Translations under genes and position numbers: made by a program | Shown here: in pieces, positions 6,361 to 14,600 of the stretch | Position numbering within the stretch: the first letter of the stretch is position 1 | How the letters are laid out: each line of letters opens with the position of its first letter | Notes under the pieces: generated by a model | What the model was told of the DNA's origin: nothing | The model's database searches: none | The model's input: only the letters and a program-made list of their open reading frames with translations | Virus record (IMG/VR): IMGVR_UViG_3300006802_000653 | Coordinates: 1-22,318 of that record | Strand: one strand, 5' to 3' | Source of the DNA: a virus | DNA: 22,318 bases

Positions 6361-7221
6361 ATGTCTTCAGAGATTAGCACCTCCTTTAAGCAGTCTTACC
6401 ACGACATGCTGGAGATCGGCCTGCAACAGCAGGGCTCCCGATTGCGCCCAGCGGTTCGTGTTGAGTCTGTAAATGCGAAGTATGGTTACTTCGACCGGGT
6501 CAACAGCGTTTCCGCTGTTGAGAAAACCTCCCGCCACGCGCCCACCCCGCAGATTGACACCCCGCACGTTCGTCGGCGTGTTGATATGCGCGACTTCCAC
6601 TTTGCCGACATGATCGACAAACAGGATGTCATCCGCGCTACGGCCAACCCTGAATCGGCCTACGTCCAGAATGCGATTTACTCGCTCGGACGCGAGATGG
6701 ACAATCAAGTCATCTCGGCTGCTTTCGGAACGGCCTATGAGGGCGAGACTGGCGGAACTTCCACCACGTTCCCGACCGCGACCCAACAGATCGCGCACGG
6801 TTCGGCTGGAATGACCGTTGAAAAGCTTCGGGCGGCAAAAAAGATCCTCGACTCCAACGAGGTTGGTGATGAGCCCCGCTTCATCGCCTGCACGGCCCAA
6901 CAGATCGATGATCTGCTGGGCACGACTGAGGTCACTAGCACTGACTACAACTCCGTCAAGGCGTTGGTTCAGGGCGAAGTGAATACGTTCCTCGGCTTCA
7001 CGTTCATTCGGACTGAGCTGATTGACATTTCGGGCTCTACCCGCTCCTGCATTGCCTGGTCGCGTAGCGGCCTGCTCTTGGGTGTCGGCATCGACATCGA
7101 GACGGACATCAGCGTTCGGAATGACATGAGCAACGCCATCCAAGTGTATGCACGCGCCACCTTCGGCGCGACCCGCATGTATGAGGAGAAGGTCGTGGAA
7201 ATCCAGTGCACCGAATCCTAA
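6361..7221 (+). CDS. Major capsid protein
   Basis: A 286-residue protein in the expected place after the scaffold, preceded by GAGAAAGG at good spacing. It looks like an HK97-fold phage capsid subunit of the Phage_capsid_2 type. The N-arm (MSSEISTSFKQSYHDMLEIG) is followed by QQQGSRLRPAVRVESV, then a P-domain with RRRVDMRDFHFADMIDKQDV, then REMDNQVISAAFGTAYEG. The C-terminal part has IAWSRSGLLLGVGIDIETDI and IQVYARATFGATRMYEEKVV, an ending common to this group. It is shorter than T7 gp10A (345). I saw no slippery site near its stop suggesting a longer frameshifted form. It is paired with the next gene after a 18-nt spacer, and the pair is bracketed by terminators. Confidence 0.92.
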   Translation: MSSEISTSFKQSYHDMLEIGLQQQGSRLRPAVRVESVNAKYGYFDRVNSVSAVEKTSRHAPTPQIDTPHVRRRVDMRDFHFADMIDKQDVIRATANPESAYVQNAIYSLGREMDNQVISAAFGTAYEGETGGTSTTFPTATQQIAHGSAGMTVEKLRAAKKILDSNEVGDEPRFIACTAQQIDDLLGTTEVTSTDYNSVKALVQGEVNTFLGFTFIRTELIDISGSTRSCIAWSRSGLLLGVGIDIETDISVRNDMSNAIQVYARATFGATRMYEEKVVEIQCTES

Positions 7222-7239
7222 ACGAGAAAGGACTGACAG

Positions 7240-7725
7240 ATGGCTACTTACAATTCTGAACAGTTGGCCGCTTTTGTCGCCCCGAATTACGGGCCGCAGG
7301 AGCGGAATCGTGCGGACGCGCTTCGCCGCGAGTCGTGGACCTACAACACGACCGATGACCCGACCGGCGCAATTGCTGAATTCGACACCATTCGCTTGAA
7401 GCTGCTCCCGAAAGGGACGCGCATCTGGGGCGGAAAGTTGTTCTTTGAGGCGATTGGCTCCAACCAGGTCGTTGACTTCGGCCTTGAAGGAGCGGACGGC
7501 GACGGCACGTACGACGGGACCAATTCCGATGACCCCGACTTCTTCACCACGGCGCAGGTTGCTGTTGCGGCCGCTGGCGAAGCTGAGTTCGGCGTCTTGC
7601 AGGAAGACAATCCCGGCTACGAGTTGGTGAAGGACTGCTACCTGACGATGACCCATGAGGACACCGCCAGCACCAACGCGCCTGCTTCCGACAAGGACAT
7701 CGACGGTTACGTTGACATTTCGTAA
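7240..7725 (+). CDS. Probable capsid decoration or auxiliary head protein
   Basis: A 161-residue protein directly after the major capsid gene, with GAGAAAGG again serving as ribosome site. The middle has the beta-sandwich pattern often seen in virion auxiliary proteins: IRLKLLPKGTRIWGGKLFFE, then a short polar turn, VVDFGLEGADGDGTYDG, and then DPDFFTTAQVAVAAAGEAEF. The C-terminus is acidic (ASDKDIDGYVDIS). Such 'LPKG-hydrophobic-hydrophobic' proteins commonly coat or stabilise heads, or serve as head-to-tail structural proteins. No catalytic motif is visible. Expression with the capsid protein, and the shared terminator at 7735, suggest high-copy stoichiometry like a shell protein. The exact role is inferred. 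Confidence 0.7.
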   Translation: MATYNSEQLAAFVAPNYGPQERNRADALRRESWTYNTTDDPTGAIAEFDTIRLKLLPKGTRIWGGKLFFEAIGSNQVVDFGLEGADGDGTYDGTNSDDPDFFTTAQVAVAAAGEAEFGVLQEDNPGYELVKDCYLTMTHEDTASTNAPASDKDIDGYVDIS

Positions 7726-7734
7726 CACTCAATC

Positions 7735-7771
7735 CCCTGCCGGGGCATAACAGCCCCGGCAGGGCTTTTCT
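7735..7771 (+). terminator. Strong intrinsic terminator abutting the next start codon
   Basis: CCCTGCCGGGGC (7735-7746) pairs perfectly over 12 bp with GCCCCGGCAGGG (7753-7764), with loop ATAACA. It is followed by CTTTTCT and then directly by ATG 7772. The only purine-rich ribosome-site candidate for that gene is AGGG (7761-7764), inside the descending arm of this hairpin. The element thus ends the capsid transcription unit and may also mask the downstream ribosome site on readthrough RNA. Confidence 0.93.
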
Positions 7772-8377
7772 ATGGCAACTCAAGTCACGATCAGCAATTT
7801 GGCCCTGATGAATCTCGGGGCTCCTACCATTACGCGGATCGAGGCTGAGACTGCCTCTGGCCGCGCTGTTCGCGCAGGCTGGGACGTTTGCCTTGAGGCG
7901 TTCCTGTGTATGCACCCGTGGACGTTTGCCACGACCAGGACAACGACCTCGCCTACGGCAAACACGCCCAACCACAATTACACCTACGAGCACGCATTTC
8001 CATCAGATGCGATTTACGTGTTTCCTCCGGGGCAGGGCACGCAGCCCTACGACGATTACAAGATCGAGGGACGCACCATACTTTCCAACTCTGACACCCT
8101 CTACATCCGCTACATCCAGAACGATGTGTCGGTGTCAGACATTCCGCCATTGGCGGCGAACGCACTTGCAATCTACCTCGCTTGGTGGATGTGCATGGCA
8201 TTGATTCAGGGCAACACTGGGCGCAGGGAGAAGGAGCGCCTTTGGAACGACTTTGAAAAAGCCCTGGCGAAGGCAAGACACGCCGATTCCGGTCAGATTG
8301 CCGGACTAAGCGCAACCAGCTTCGCGCTGGAAGATGCCCGCAGTGGCGGCGTTGACACAGTGCGTGGCCTGACCTAA
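7772..8377 (+). CDS. Tail tubular protein A / head-tail adaptor (T7 gp11-like)
   Basis: A 201-residue protein, close to T7 gp11 (196), which forms the ring between portal and tail nozzle. The N-terminus VTISNLALMNLGAPTITRIE is the family hallmark (I-x-N-x-ALxxLG). It is followed by AGWDVCLEAFLCMHPWTFAT, matching the 'R-D-x-LL-x-HPW-x-FA' signature of gatekeeper proteins. The later part has YIRYIQNDVSVSDIPPLAAN and ALAIYLAWWMCMALI, then a helical end. The ATG at 7772 is supported by these N-terminal family residues although it lies only 8 nt after a terminator stem. The stop overlaps the next start (TAATG). Confidence 0.92.
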   Translation: MATQVTISNLALMNLGAPTITRIEAETASGRAVRAGWDVCLEAFLCMHPWTFATTRTTTSPTANTPNHNYTYEHAFPSDAIYVFPPGQGTQPYDDYKIEGRTILSNSDTLYIRYIQNDVSVSDIPPLAANALAIYLAWWMCMALIQGNTGRREKERLWNDFEKALAKARHADSGQIAGLSATSFALEDARSGGVDTVRGLT

Positions 8378-11352
8378 TGGGACGCTCACACACACTCCAA
8401 ACAAACTTCACAGCAGGCGAGCTTTCGCCGCTGCTGCGCGCTCGCGAGGACATCCAGAAGTATTTCAACGGCGCGGAGAAGTTGGAGAACTTCATCGTCA
8501 AGCCGCAAGGCGGCGCGTTTCGCCGCTCTGGGACGCAGATGATCCTTGAAACTAAGGACACTGACATCGTCGGTTGGAACTCAAGTTCTGCAAAAGTGAG
8601 ATTGGTTGAGTTTGAGTTCTCCACGACTCAGGCATACATCCTTGAGTTGGGCAACCTCTACGCCCGCGTTTACAAGCAGAGCGGGGTTGTCACGTCCACG
8701 AATGAAACCATCAGCGGAGTGACGCAGGCCAATCCTGCTGTTGTCACTGCGACTGGACACAGCCTGTCCAACGGGGACCATGTCGTAATCAGCGGAATCG
8801 TCGGGATGACGGAACTCAACGGGCGCAGGTTTGAGGTTGCTAACAAAACGACTAACACCTTTGAGCTTCTTGGTGAAGATTCGACTAGCCACACCGCCTA
8901 CTCGTCTGGTGGAGACGCGGACCTTGTCTACGAATTCACAACCCCTTGGGCGACTGCCGATCTTGACGACCTGTATTTCACTCAGAGTGCGGATGTTCTC
9001 TATGTTGCACACCCAGATTACGAGCCGAGGAAGATCACGCGAACCGCCGACACCACATGGACAGTGTCTACATTCGATGGCGAAAAGGGGCCGTATCTCA
9101 GCATTAACTCTGGGGACACGTCGTTTAGGCTTGCCACACTTTTGACAGTGAGCGGGATTACTCAAGCCAATCCTGCGGTTGTCACAACTTCGTCCGCACA
9201 CGGCCTTGAAACTGGAGACATCGTCAGGTTATACGATGTCGGCGGCATGACAGAGGTAAATGACGCAGGCTATACGATCACTGTTGTCTCAACCACCACG
9301 TTTTCACTGGACGGCATTGACTCCACTGGCTATACCGCATACACCTCTGGAGGAACTGCTGACGTGGGCAAGGTGTCGGATACTGCCACGGTTACTAGCA
9401 ACAATGACATTTTCGTCTCTGGGGACGTTGACAAATATATTGAGTATTCTAACGGAAATGGAGTGTGGGAACTCGGAAGAATTACAGAATACACAAGCGG
9501 AACTGAAGTAACAATTGAGCCGCAGAAAGTGTATGAGCAGCCAGCGGGAACTTATTATTACATAGGTTATGATGGGGGAGTTGGAGGACCGCGTTTGTTG
9601 TCGCCATACTCTAACGTTTTTGACTATGATGACGTTGGGCGGCACGCCAGAGCAAATGATATTTCGTCTTCATCAACAGGGTGGTGGAGAATTGACCTTT
9701 TAAAAGAAGACGATTCATCATCAACGCGGGCAGGCGGAGTAACTGCGATTACTCTTGCGTCTGGCTACACTATTGGAGAAGACCGATGCACGATTTCCAA
9801 TAGGAGCATTACTGCAACTCTTATTGCGTCATCTGGGACATTCGCCAGCACAGACGTTGGACGCTGGGTCAGAATGCAATACGGAATTGATTGGGTGGAT
9901 TGCAAAATCACTGCATACACCGACTCAACGCACGTTACTGTTTCAATTTCGGAAGACACAGAAATCCCGAAAGATCCAGAAAACAACACCAAGCTTCTCA
10001 ACGATGGGGAAACTGTGTTTTGGCGGCTTGGTGCATGGTCTGACACCACTGGTTGGCCTTCTGTTGTTTCTTTTCATCAGCAGCGTCTGTGGTTTGCCAG
10101 CACCAACGACAACCCTGACACCCTGTGGAGTAGCAAAGTAGACGACTACGCCAACTTCCAGCCAACCGATCCAGACGGGACAGTGTTGGACGACTCCGCG
10201 ATTACCGTCACAATCGCGAGCAACCAGGTAAACGCCATCAAGTGGGTAGAAAGCGGCCCGGTCCTTCTGATCGGGACACTGAGCGGGGAGTATCAGATGC
10301 GTGCGGCGAGCACGATCAATGAGCCGCTGACTCCGAGCAACGTTGATGTCAAGACGCAGACAAGCAATGGAACACTGGCAAGCCACATGCCCCAGCGCGT
10401 TGGTTCGGCTGTGCTGTTCATCCAGCGGGCGGGGCGTGAGGTGCATGACATGCGCTACTCGTTTGAGGCCGACAGCTTTGTGAGCCGTGACCTAAACATC
10501 ACGTCGGAGCACATTCTTCGCGATCAAACGCAGGCAAACAGACTGCGTTACCAGAAGAACCCCAATTCCGTAGTGTGGGTACTCACTGAGACTGGCGACC
10601 TTATCACCCTGACCTACGAGGCAGACCAGGATATCTATGCGTGGTCAAGGCAGAAGATTGGCGGGACTGGGGTAGTTGAGTCTATCGCGTCCATCCCGTC
10701 GTCCGCAGGGACTGAAGATGAGATTTGGATGGTGGTGAAGCGCACCATCAACACGAAGACAGTTCGCTACATTGAGAAGTTGCTGCCCGACTTCAATCCT
10801 GCGTCCGCCACTGACAAGGACGAGATGAAGTTTGTGGACTCCATGCTGTCGGGCTCGGCAACATCCACTACGGTTCGCGGGCTTAACCACCTTGAAGGTG
10901 AGTCCTTGCAGGTCTTGGTTGACGGGGAGTATGTGGGCGACAAAACCGTGTCGTCCGGGGCAATCACGCTGGATGACACAGGGACGACTGTTATTGCAGG
11001 TTTGCAATTTATCAGTAAGGTTAAGAGTATGCCACTTGCGCCACGCGGCGACTGGGGAAGTTCTGGCGGGAGCGTGAAGAGAGTCCCAAAGGGATACATA
11101 CACGTTCTTAACAGTCTTGGGCATCGTTACGGGGCAAGCGAGTCGGACCTAATTCAGCACGACTACCGGGAAGAAGATGATGACATGGATCAGGCTCCAA
11201 ACCTCTTCACGGGGTGGAAAGAGTTTAACATTTATGGCGACGACGATTTGGACAACGACCTAGATTATGAGGGTCAGGTTTGGATTCAGCAGCAGCAGCC
11301 TCACCCGCTGAACATACTTGCGATGGTCTCGGTGGTGGAGGATTCGGAATGA
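8377..11352 (+). CDS. Tail tubular protein B / tail nozzle (T7 gp12-like), enlarged with FCCH-like domains
   Basis: A 991-residue protein, longer than T7 gp12 (794), encoded right after the gp11-like gene. The N-terminus has the nozzle-family signature FTAGELSPLLRAREDIQKYF and then ENFIVKPQGGAFRRSGTQMI. The C-terminal two thirds contain WPSVVSFHQQRLWFASTNDN, IGTLSGEYQMRA and VLFIQRAGREVHDMRYSFEA, all usual for the family. Extra length comes from two related beta domains (residues about 112-182 and 258-330) of the FCCH-like type, and a further beta-rich part (about 345-540). The DNA for the latter has clearly lower GC. The protein ends in an acidic region followed by QQQQPHPLNILAMVSVVEDS. The next gene overlaps by 4 nt. 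Confidence 0.92.
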   Translation: MGRSHTLQTNFTAGELSPLLRAREDIQKYFNGAEKLENFIVKPQGGAFRRSGTQMILETKDTDIVGWNSSSAKVRLVEFEFSTTQAYILELGNLYARVYKQSGVVTSTNETISGVTQANPAVVTATGHSLSNGDHVVISGIVGMTELNGRRFEVANKTTNTFELLGEDSTSHTAYSSGGDADLVYEFTTPWATADLDDLYFTQSADVLYVAHPDYEPRKITRTADTTWTVSTFDGEKGPYLSINSGDTSFRLATLLTVSGITQANPAVVTTSSAHGLETGDIVRLYDVGGMTEVNDAGYTITVVSTTTFSLDGIDSTGYTAYTSGGTADVGKVSDTATVTSNNDIFVSGDVDKYIEYSNGNGVWELGRITEYTSGTEVTIEPQKVYEQPAGTYYYIGYDGGVGGPRLLSPYSNVFDYDDVGRHARANDISSSSTGWWRIDLLKEDDSSSTRAGGVTAITLASGYTIGEDRCTISNRSITATLIASSGTFASTDVGRWVRMQYGIDWVDCKITAYTDSTHVTVSISEDTEIPKDPENNTKLLNDGETVFWRLGAWSDTTGWPSVVSFHQQRLWFASTNDNPDTLWSSKVDDYANFQPTDPDGTVLDDSAITVTIASNQVNAIKWVESGPVLLIGTLSGEYQMRAASTINEPLTPSNVDVKTQTSNGTLASHMPQRVGSAVLFIQRAGREVHDMRYSFEADSFVSRDLNITSEHILRDQTQANRLRYQKNPNSVVWVLTETGDLITLTYEADQDIYAWSRQKIGGTGVVESIASIPSSAGTEDEIWMVVKRTINTKTVRYIEKLLPDFNPASATDKDEMKFVDSMLSGSATSTTVRGLNHLEGESLQVLVDGEYVGDKTVSSGAITLDDTGTTVIAGLQFISKVKSMPLAPRGDWGSSGGSVKRVPKGYIHVLNSLGHRYGASESDLIQHDYREEDDDMDQAPNLFTGWKEFNIYGDDDLDNDLDYEGQVWIQQQQPHPLNILAMVSVVEDSE
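8710..8922 (+). repeat. FCCH-like domain repeat, copy 1, within the nozzle gene
   Basis: Encodes residues about 112-182. It starts ISGVTQANPAVVTATGHSLS, continues with GDHVVISGIVGMTELNGR and ends in TAYSSGGDAD. A second copy (9148-9366) shares the start, the GMTE-[LV]-N core and the TAY-[ST]-SGG end. The pattern 'VT.ANPAVVT...GH.L..GD.V...G..GMTE.N' is one I associate with the E1 FCCH-like domain label in phage tail proteins. Confidence 0.8.
9148..9366 (+). repeat. FCCH-like domain repeat, copy 2, within the nozzle gene
   Basis: Encodes residues about 258-330, starting VSGITQANPAVVTTSSAHGL, with GDIVRLYDVGGMTEVNDAG and the end TAYTSGGTADV. The DNA also keeps identity with copy 1 in the 'agccaatcctgc' stretch, so this looks like an old intragenic duplication or serial acquisition rather than chance. 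Confidence 0.8.
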
Positions 11353-11768
11353 TAACGCTTGAGGCATTGACAACTCAGCATGTGCGGGACTGCTTTCGGA
11401 GCGGATTGCTCTTGAAGGAGATTGCCGACAGGCTCGTTGTCATCCCCCCCGGCAAACACGCCGCCCTGCGCAACGGATCGATGCTGGCTATCGGCGGCAT
11501 CACGCAGGTATGGACAGGGGTTGGCATTGCTTGGCTAACAGTGTTTCCGGCTGCGAAGAAGCACCCTCACGCGCTGATGAATGCCGCCTTTGAGATGCTG
11601 CACAATGCAGCCGAGGATCTGCGACTACATCGAGTCCACGCCGAAATCAATGCAAGCGACAAGAAGGCCAAACGGGTGGCGAAGATGCTTGGCTTTGACT
11701 ACGAATCGACACTAAAGAAATACGGTCCCGACGCGACCGATTACCACATGATGACATGGCAGCTTTAG
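11349..11768 (+). CDS. GNAT-fold protein in the T7 gene 13 position
   Basis: The likely start is ATG 11349, overlapping the nozzle stop (ATGA). An upstream in-frame ATG at 11280 lies deep inside the nozzle gene. From 11349 the protein is 139 residues, like T7 gp13 (138), and it occupies the same place between gp12-like and gp14-like genes. The C-terminal half has the GNAT look: RVHAEINASDKKAKRVAKML (residues 95-114), then GFDYESTLKKYGPDATDYHM. This matches the usual 'N..A......LGF..EG......G...D...' ending. The acetyl-CoA-binding R/Q-x2-G-x-G/A motif expected near residues 70-85 is not visible (HPHALMNAAFEML there). It may be a structural or assembly descendant of an acetyltransferase, not an active enzyme. 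Confidence 0.8.
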   Translation: MITLEALTTQHVRDCFRSGLLLKEIADRLVVIPPGKHAALRNGSMLAIGGITQVWTGVGIAWLTVFPAAKKHPHALMNAAFEMLHNAAEDLRLHRVHAEINASDKKAKRVAKMLGFDYESTLKKYGPDATDYHMMTWQL

Positions 11769-12328
11769 GTGCATTAGGGGTAGCGGCGATAGCAGCCTCT
11801 ACAGTATCAACCGGGCTTGGAGTCTATTCTGCCGTGCAGTCTGGGGCTGCACAGAAGGACGCCGCCGAGTTCAACGCTGCCGTTGCGCGCAATGATGCCA
11901 TCGCGGCGCAGCAGCAGGCCGCGTCTGAGTCCCGCCAGTTGTCACGGCGGAACAGATTGCGTGCCGCCACTAGGCGGGCACGCTTCGCGGCTAGTGGGAT
12001 CGAGTTGTCCGGTTCTGCCGAGGATGTGATGTTTGACTCTGCGGTCCAGGATGAGCTTGACCGTCAGAACGCCATCTATCGCGGGGAGCTTCGCGCAAGA
12101 CGTTCCAAGGCCGAGGCTGGATTGCAGGAGGCGATGGGGCGCAACGCAGTGACATCGTCCTACCTAAACGCGGCCGGGACATTTTTCGGCGGCGTCAGCC
12201 AGGGGTTGAGCATCGCTTCAAATCCAAGCTTTCGTAGAAGTGGTGGATCTTCGCGAGGCGCAGCAAGCGCGGGCGGGTCATATGTAACTCCCGGAGTAAG
12301 TCAATCACAATATTGGGCCTCACCATAA
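11756..12328 (+). CDS. Internal virion / ejection protein (T7 gp14-like)
   Basis: A 190-residue protein (T7 gp14 is 196), overlapping the previous gene by 13 nt. Residues 2-30 form an Ala/Gly-rich hydrophobic segment (ALGALGVAAIAASTVSTGLG), as in gp14, which inserts in the outer membrane during DNA ejection. A long helical middle follows. It carries the recurrent ejection-protein signature ARFAASGIELSGSAEDVMFD, then DELDRQNAIYRGELRARRSK, then an Ala/Gly-rich second hydrophobic helix (YLNAAGTFFGGVSQGLS). The Ser/Gly-rich C-terminus is probably flexible. No clear Shine-Dalgarno is visible, so coupling to the upstream gene is likely. The gp15-like gene starts 1 nt after its stop. Confidence 0.85.
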   Translation: MAALGALGVAAIAASTVSTGLGVYSAVQSGAAQKDAAEFNAAVARNDAIAAQQQAASESRQLSRRNRLRAATRRARFAASGIELSGSAEDVMFDSAVQDELDRQNAIYRGELRARRSKAEAGLQEAMGRNAVTSSYLNAAGTFFGGVSQGLSIASNPSFRRSGGSSRGAASAGGSYVTPGVSQSQYWASP

Positions 12329-12329
12329 T

Positions 12330-14600
12330 ATGCCACCCGTAAGAACATCCACAGCAGCCCCGCTTCAGGTGGCTGGATCAACAGGGCCGAGGGCGTCAGC
12401 AGCGTCATTCGCTCCAAGCTTTGCTGGGGCGGCACAGGGGTTGTCACAGGTTCCTGGTGCGCTGGCTGCGGTTGCGGGTGCGCGTAAGACGCGGGAGCGC
12501 GAAGCTGCCATGTTTGCACGGGAGGAGGCAATCCAAGCCAAGCTTGAGTCGGATGAAGAGAAGGAGAAGGACGACAAGTTCCGATTCAATATGGCCCTGA
12601 TTGAGGCGTCCCAGAAGATGGGCGTCTACATGGCGGAGAACCCCAATGTGGGAGTCGCTGAATTCACTGACGAGTTTGAGAACACCGTCAAGATGCACAG
12701 CGACACCCTTGGTGAGATGTCGAATGACTTTAAGGTCAACATGGGCAGGATTTACGCCCAGAAGATTCCGGTCATCGCCTCTGCTGCCAGAGGTCGCAAG
12801 ATCGGTGAGATCATTACGACAGCCGAGAAAACTCTCTCAAAAGTCGCCATCACGAAGGACTTGGACTCCCTTCGCGAGGCATACTACGGGCTTGGGCCAG
12901 CATACGCCGAAAGCCTTCGGACATTTGGCTCAGAGGTCGAGCGTTCCAACATGGAAAAGTATGAGTATAACGCTGTGATGACCGCAGTCTCGGACTTCCC
13001 CGAGGAGGCGTCATATATGCTGAAGGACAGCAAGTATCTCCCCGCAAACCGGGTTGAGGAACTTGAGGCAGCCATTGGCCGCAGCATTCAGAAAAACAAC
13101 CAGATTGACGCGGCAGCGTTGGCCGAGAACATCGAGGACGACCTTGCGCGGGCATGGGATGGTGAGCCTTCAGGCAAGATGGTTGTCACAATGGACATGG
13201 TTGGCGGGGACAAGGACAAGTATGCTGCCTATGATAAGGAGCGAGAGCGTTATGCGGCTGCGGGGCACATGCTCCGTATGGCAAAAAACTCCCCGGCAGA
13301 ACTCGCCAAGATTGTAGAGAAGGCGGGGGACACCCTCGACAAGGAGAACGAGGTTGCCAAGATTGCCGCACAAGGGGTGGAGGACAGCCGCATTGGTGCA
13401 GTCGGGCTGTTAGACTCGTTCCAGAAGGAGCCGTTGCGATACATCTTTGACACGGCAGACGAATTGCGTGCTGAGATAATCGAGCTTGAGGGCTTGATGG
13501 AGCAATACAAGGTTGCCTCGGACGAAGCGAAGCCTGCGATCAACGCGCAGATGCACAGCACCTACCAGGACCTGGATGGCAGGCTGATTCACATGCAGCG
13601 CGAGCTTGGGGTTGCGGACGACGACATCAAGCTGCTCCTTGACTCCGAGGCCAAGCAGTCCATCGCAGCCCTGAACTCGATGAAACCACGGGACGGACTG
13701 AACGAGTTGCTCAACATAGAGTTTCGGCACGGAGACAAGTATTGGCCCCGTGTGTTCAACCAGTTGGTTGACGAGGGAATGTCTTCGGGAATGTTCATGG
13801 CTTACAACTACAAGGATTCCCACGGAATCCGCGAGACGGTCATGGAAGCTATCAGCAATGAAAAGGGATTTGAGCAAAACGACCGTGCCAAGGTGAGGGA
13901 GAAAGTTGACAACGACCCGGAACTTGCCGCCTTTGCTCATGTAATGGCCGGTGGTAGCGCGCACTTGAAAAGCGGGATTCTTAGTTTTGTGGAAAGTTTC
14001 GCCCTGCAACTCAACAGCAACAATCCCAGCATCACCCATTCCGAAGCGGTTGAGTTGGCTAACCAGTATCTTGTCGATGATCACGCCATCGTTGCCGAGG
14101 TGGACGCAAATGATCAGGAGCCCATCCTTGTGTTCAGGGATCAGCGAAACGCCGAAGGCAAGCGCACGGACGACGAGATCGACAACGTCATTGAATTCCT
14201 CGACATTGCAACATCGGTCCTTGACCATTCCGTAGTGGACGCGGCAGGGATTGCGCCGGGACTGCCTGAGCAAAGGCTCAGGGAAGACACGCTTGCCGGA
14301 TCAGTAAGCATCAAGGGCACCTCCCAGATGGAGGCGGTTGAGGCATTCCTGAACGGTGTCGAAAACTACCGCTGGGAGTCTGACGGCCACGGGGTGTATC
14401 TCCGGTTGGAAGAACTCCGTGGCGGTGACTCATTCCACTTGCGCGACAAGAAAGGTAAGAAGCTTTACATCGACTTTGACAATCCATTTGGCGGAGGGAA
14501 GACCAATTGGCCCACCACCGGCAAGCATAAGGCTGATATAGACAACATTCGCCGGCCATCAATTCCGCTTCCGGGCGTTGACAACGTCCCGTTCTACTGA
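12330..14600 (+). CDS. Internal virion / ejection protein (T7 gp15-like by position and size)
   Basis: A 756-residue protein, close to T7 gp15 (747), in the matching position. The N-terminal 60 residues are Ala/Ser/Pro-rich (SAASFAPSFAGAAQGLSQVP), with a 'FA.A..GL.....AL' pattern common in podophage internal proteins. A charged coiled coil follows (AKLESDEEKEKDDKFRFNMA, about residues 70-90). The rest is an almost entirely helical, acidic protein, expected for a tube-forming ejection protein in the internal core. No protease, lysozyme or nuclease motif is visible. It sits between gp14-like and two further large ejection proteins, and its TGA overlaps the next ATG by one base. Family assignment rests mainly on order and length. 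Confidence 0.75.
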   Translation: MPPVRTSTAAPLQVAGSTGPRASAASFAPSFAGAAQGLSQVPGALAAVAGARKTREREAAMFAREEAIQAKLESDEEKEKDDKFRFNMALIEASQKMGVYMAENPNVGVAEFTDEFENTVKMHSDTLGEMSNDFKVNMGRIYAQKIPVIASAARGRKIGEIITTAEKTLSKVAITKDLDSLREAYYGLGPAYAESLRTFGSEVERSNMEKYEYNAVMTAVSDFPEEASYMLKDSKYLPANRVEELEAAIGRSIQKNNQIDAAALAENIEDDLARAWDGEPSGKMVVTMDMVGGDKDKYAAYDKERERYAAAGHMLRMAKNSPAELAKIVEKAGDTLDKENEVAKIAAQGVEDSRIGAVGLLDSFQKEPLRYIFDTADELRAEIIELEGLMEQYKVASDEAKPAINAQMHSTYQDLDGRLIHMQRELGVADDDIKLLLDSEAKQSIAALNSMKPRDGLNELLNIEFRHGDKYWPRVFNQLVDEGMSSGMFMAYNYKDSHGIRETVMEAISNEKGFEQNDRAKVREKVDNDPELAAFAHVMAGGSAHLKSGILSFVESFALQLNSNNPSITHSEAVELANQYLVDDHAIVAEVDANDQEPILVFRDQRNAEGKRTDDEIDNVIEFLDIATSVLDHSVVDAAGIAPGLPEQRLREDTLAGSVSIKGTSQMEAVEAFLNGVENYRWESDGHGVYLRLEELRGGDSFHLRDKKGKKLYIDFDNPFGGGKTNWPTTGKHKADIDNIRRPSIPLPGVDNVPFY

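Noticed and set aside
7200-7245. Programmed frameshift extending the capsid protein, as in T7 gp10B
   Set aside because: No convincing slippery heptamer or following structure is seen at the capsid stop, and the next gene has its own good ribosome site and ATG.
6367-7728. A 453-codon open frame on the reverse strand across the whole capsid pair
   Set aside because: It lies exactly opposite two well-supported forward genes, also reads through their intergenic spacer, and has no recognisable family, ribosome site or promoter. Long antisense frames are common opposite genes with GC-rich third positions. Antisense transcription or proteomics would be needed to revive it.
11280-11348. A longer start for the GNAT-fold gene at ATG 11280
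   Set aside because: It would add 23 Ala/Gly-rich residues overlapping the nozzle gene by 73 nt. ATG 11349 gives the usual gp13 length and an ATGA overlap.
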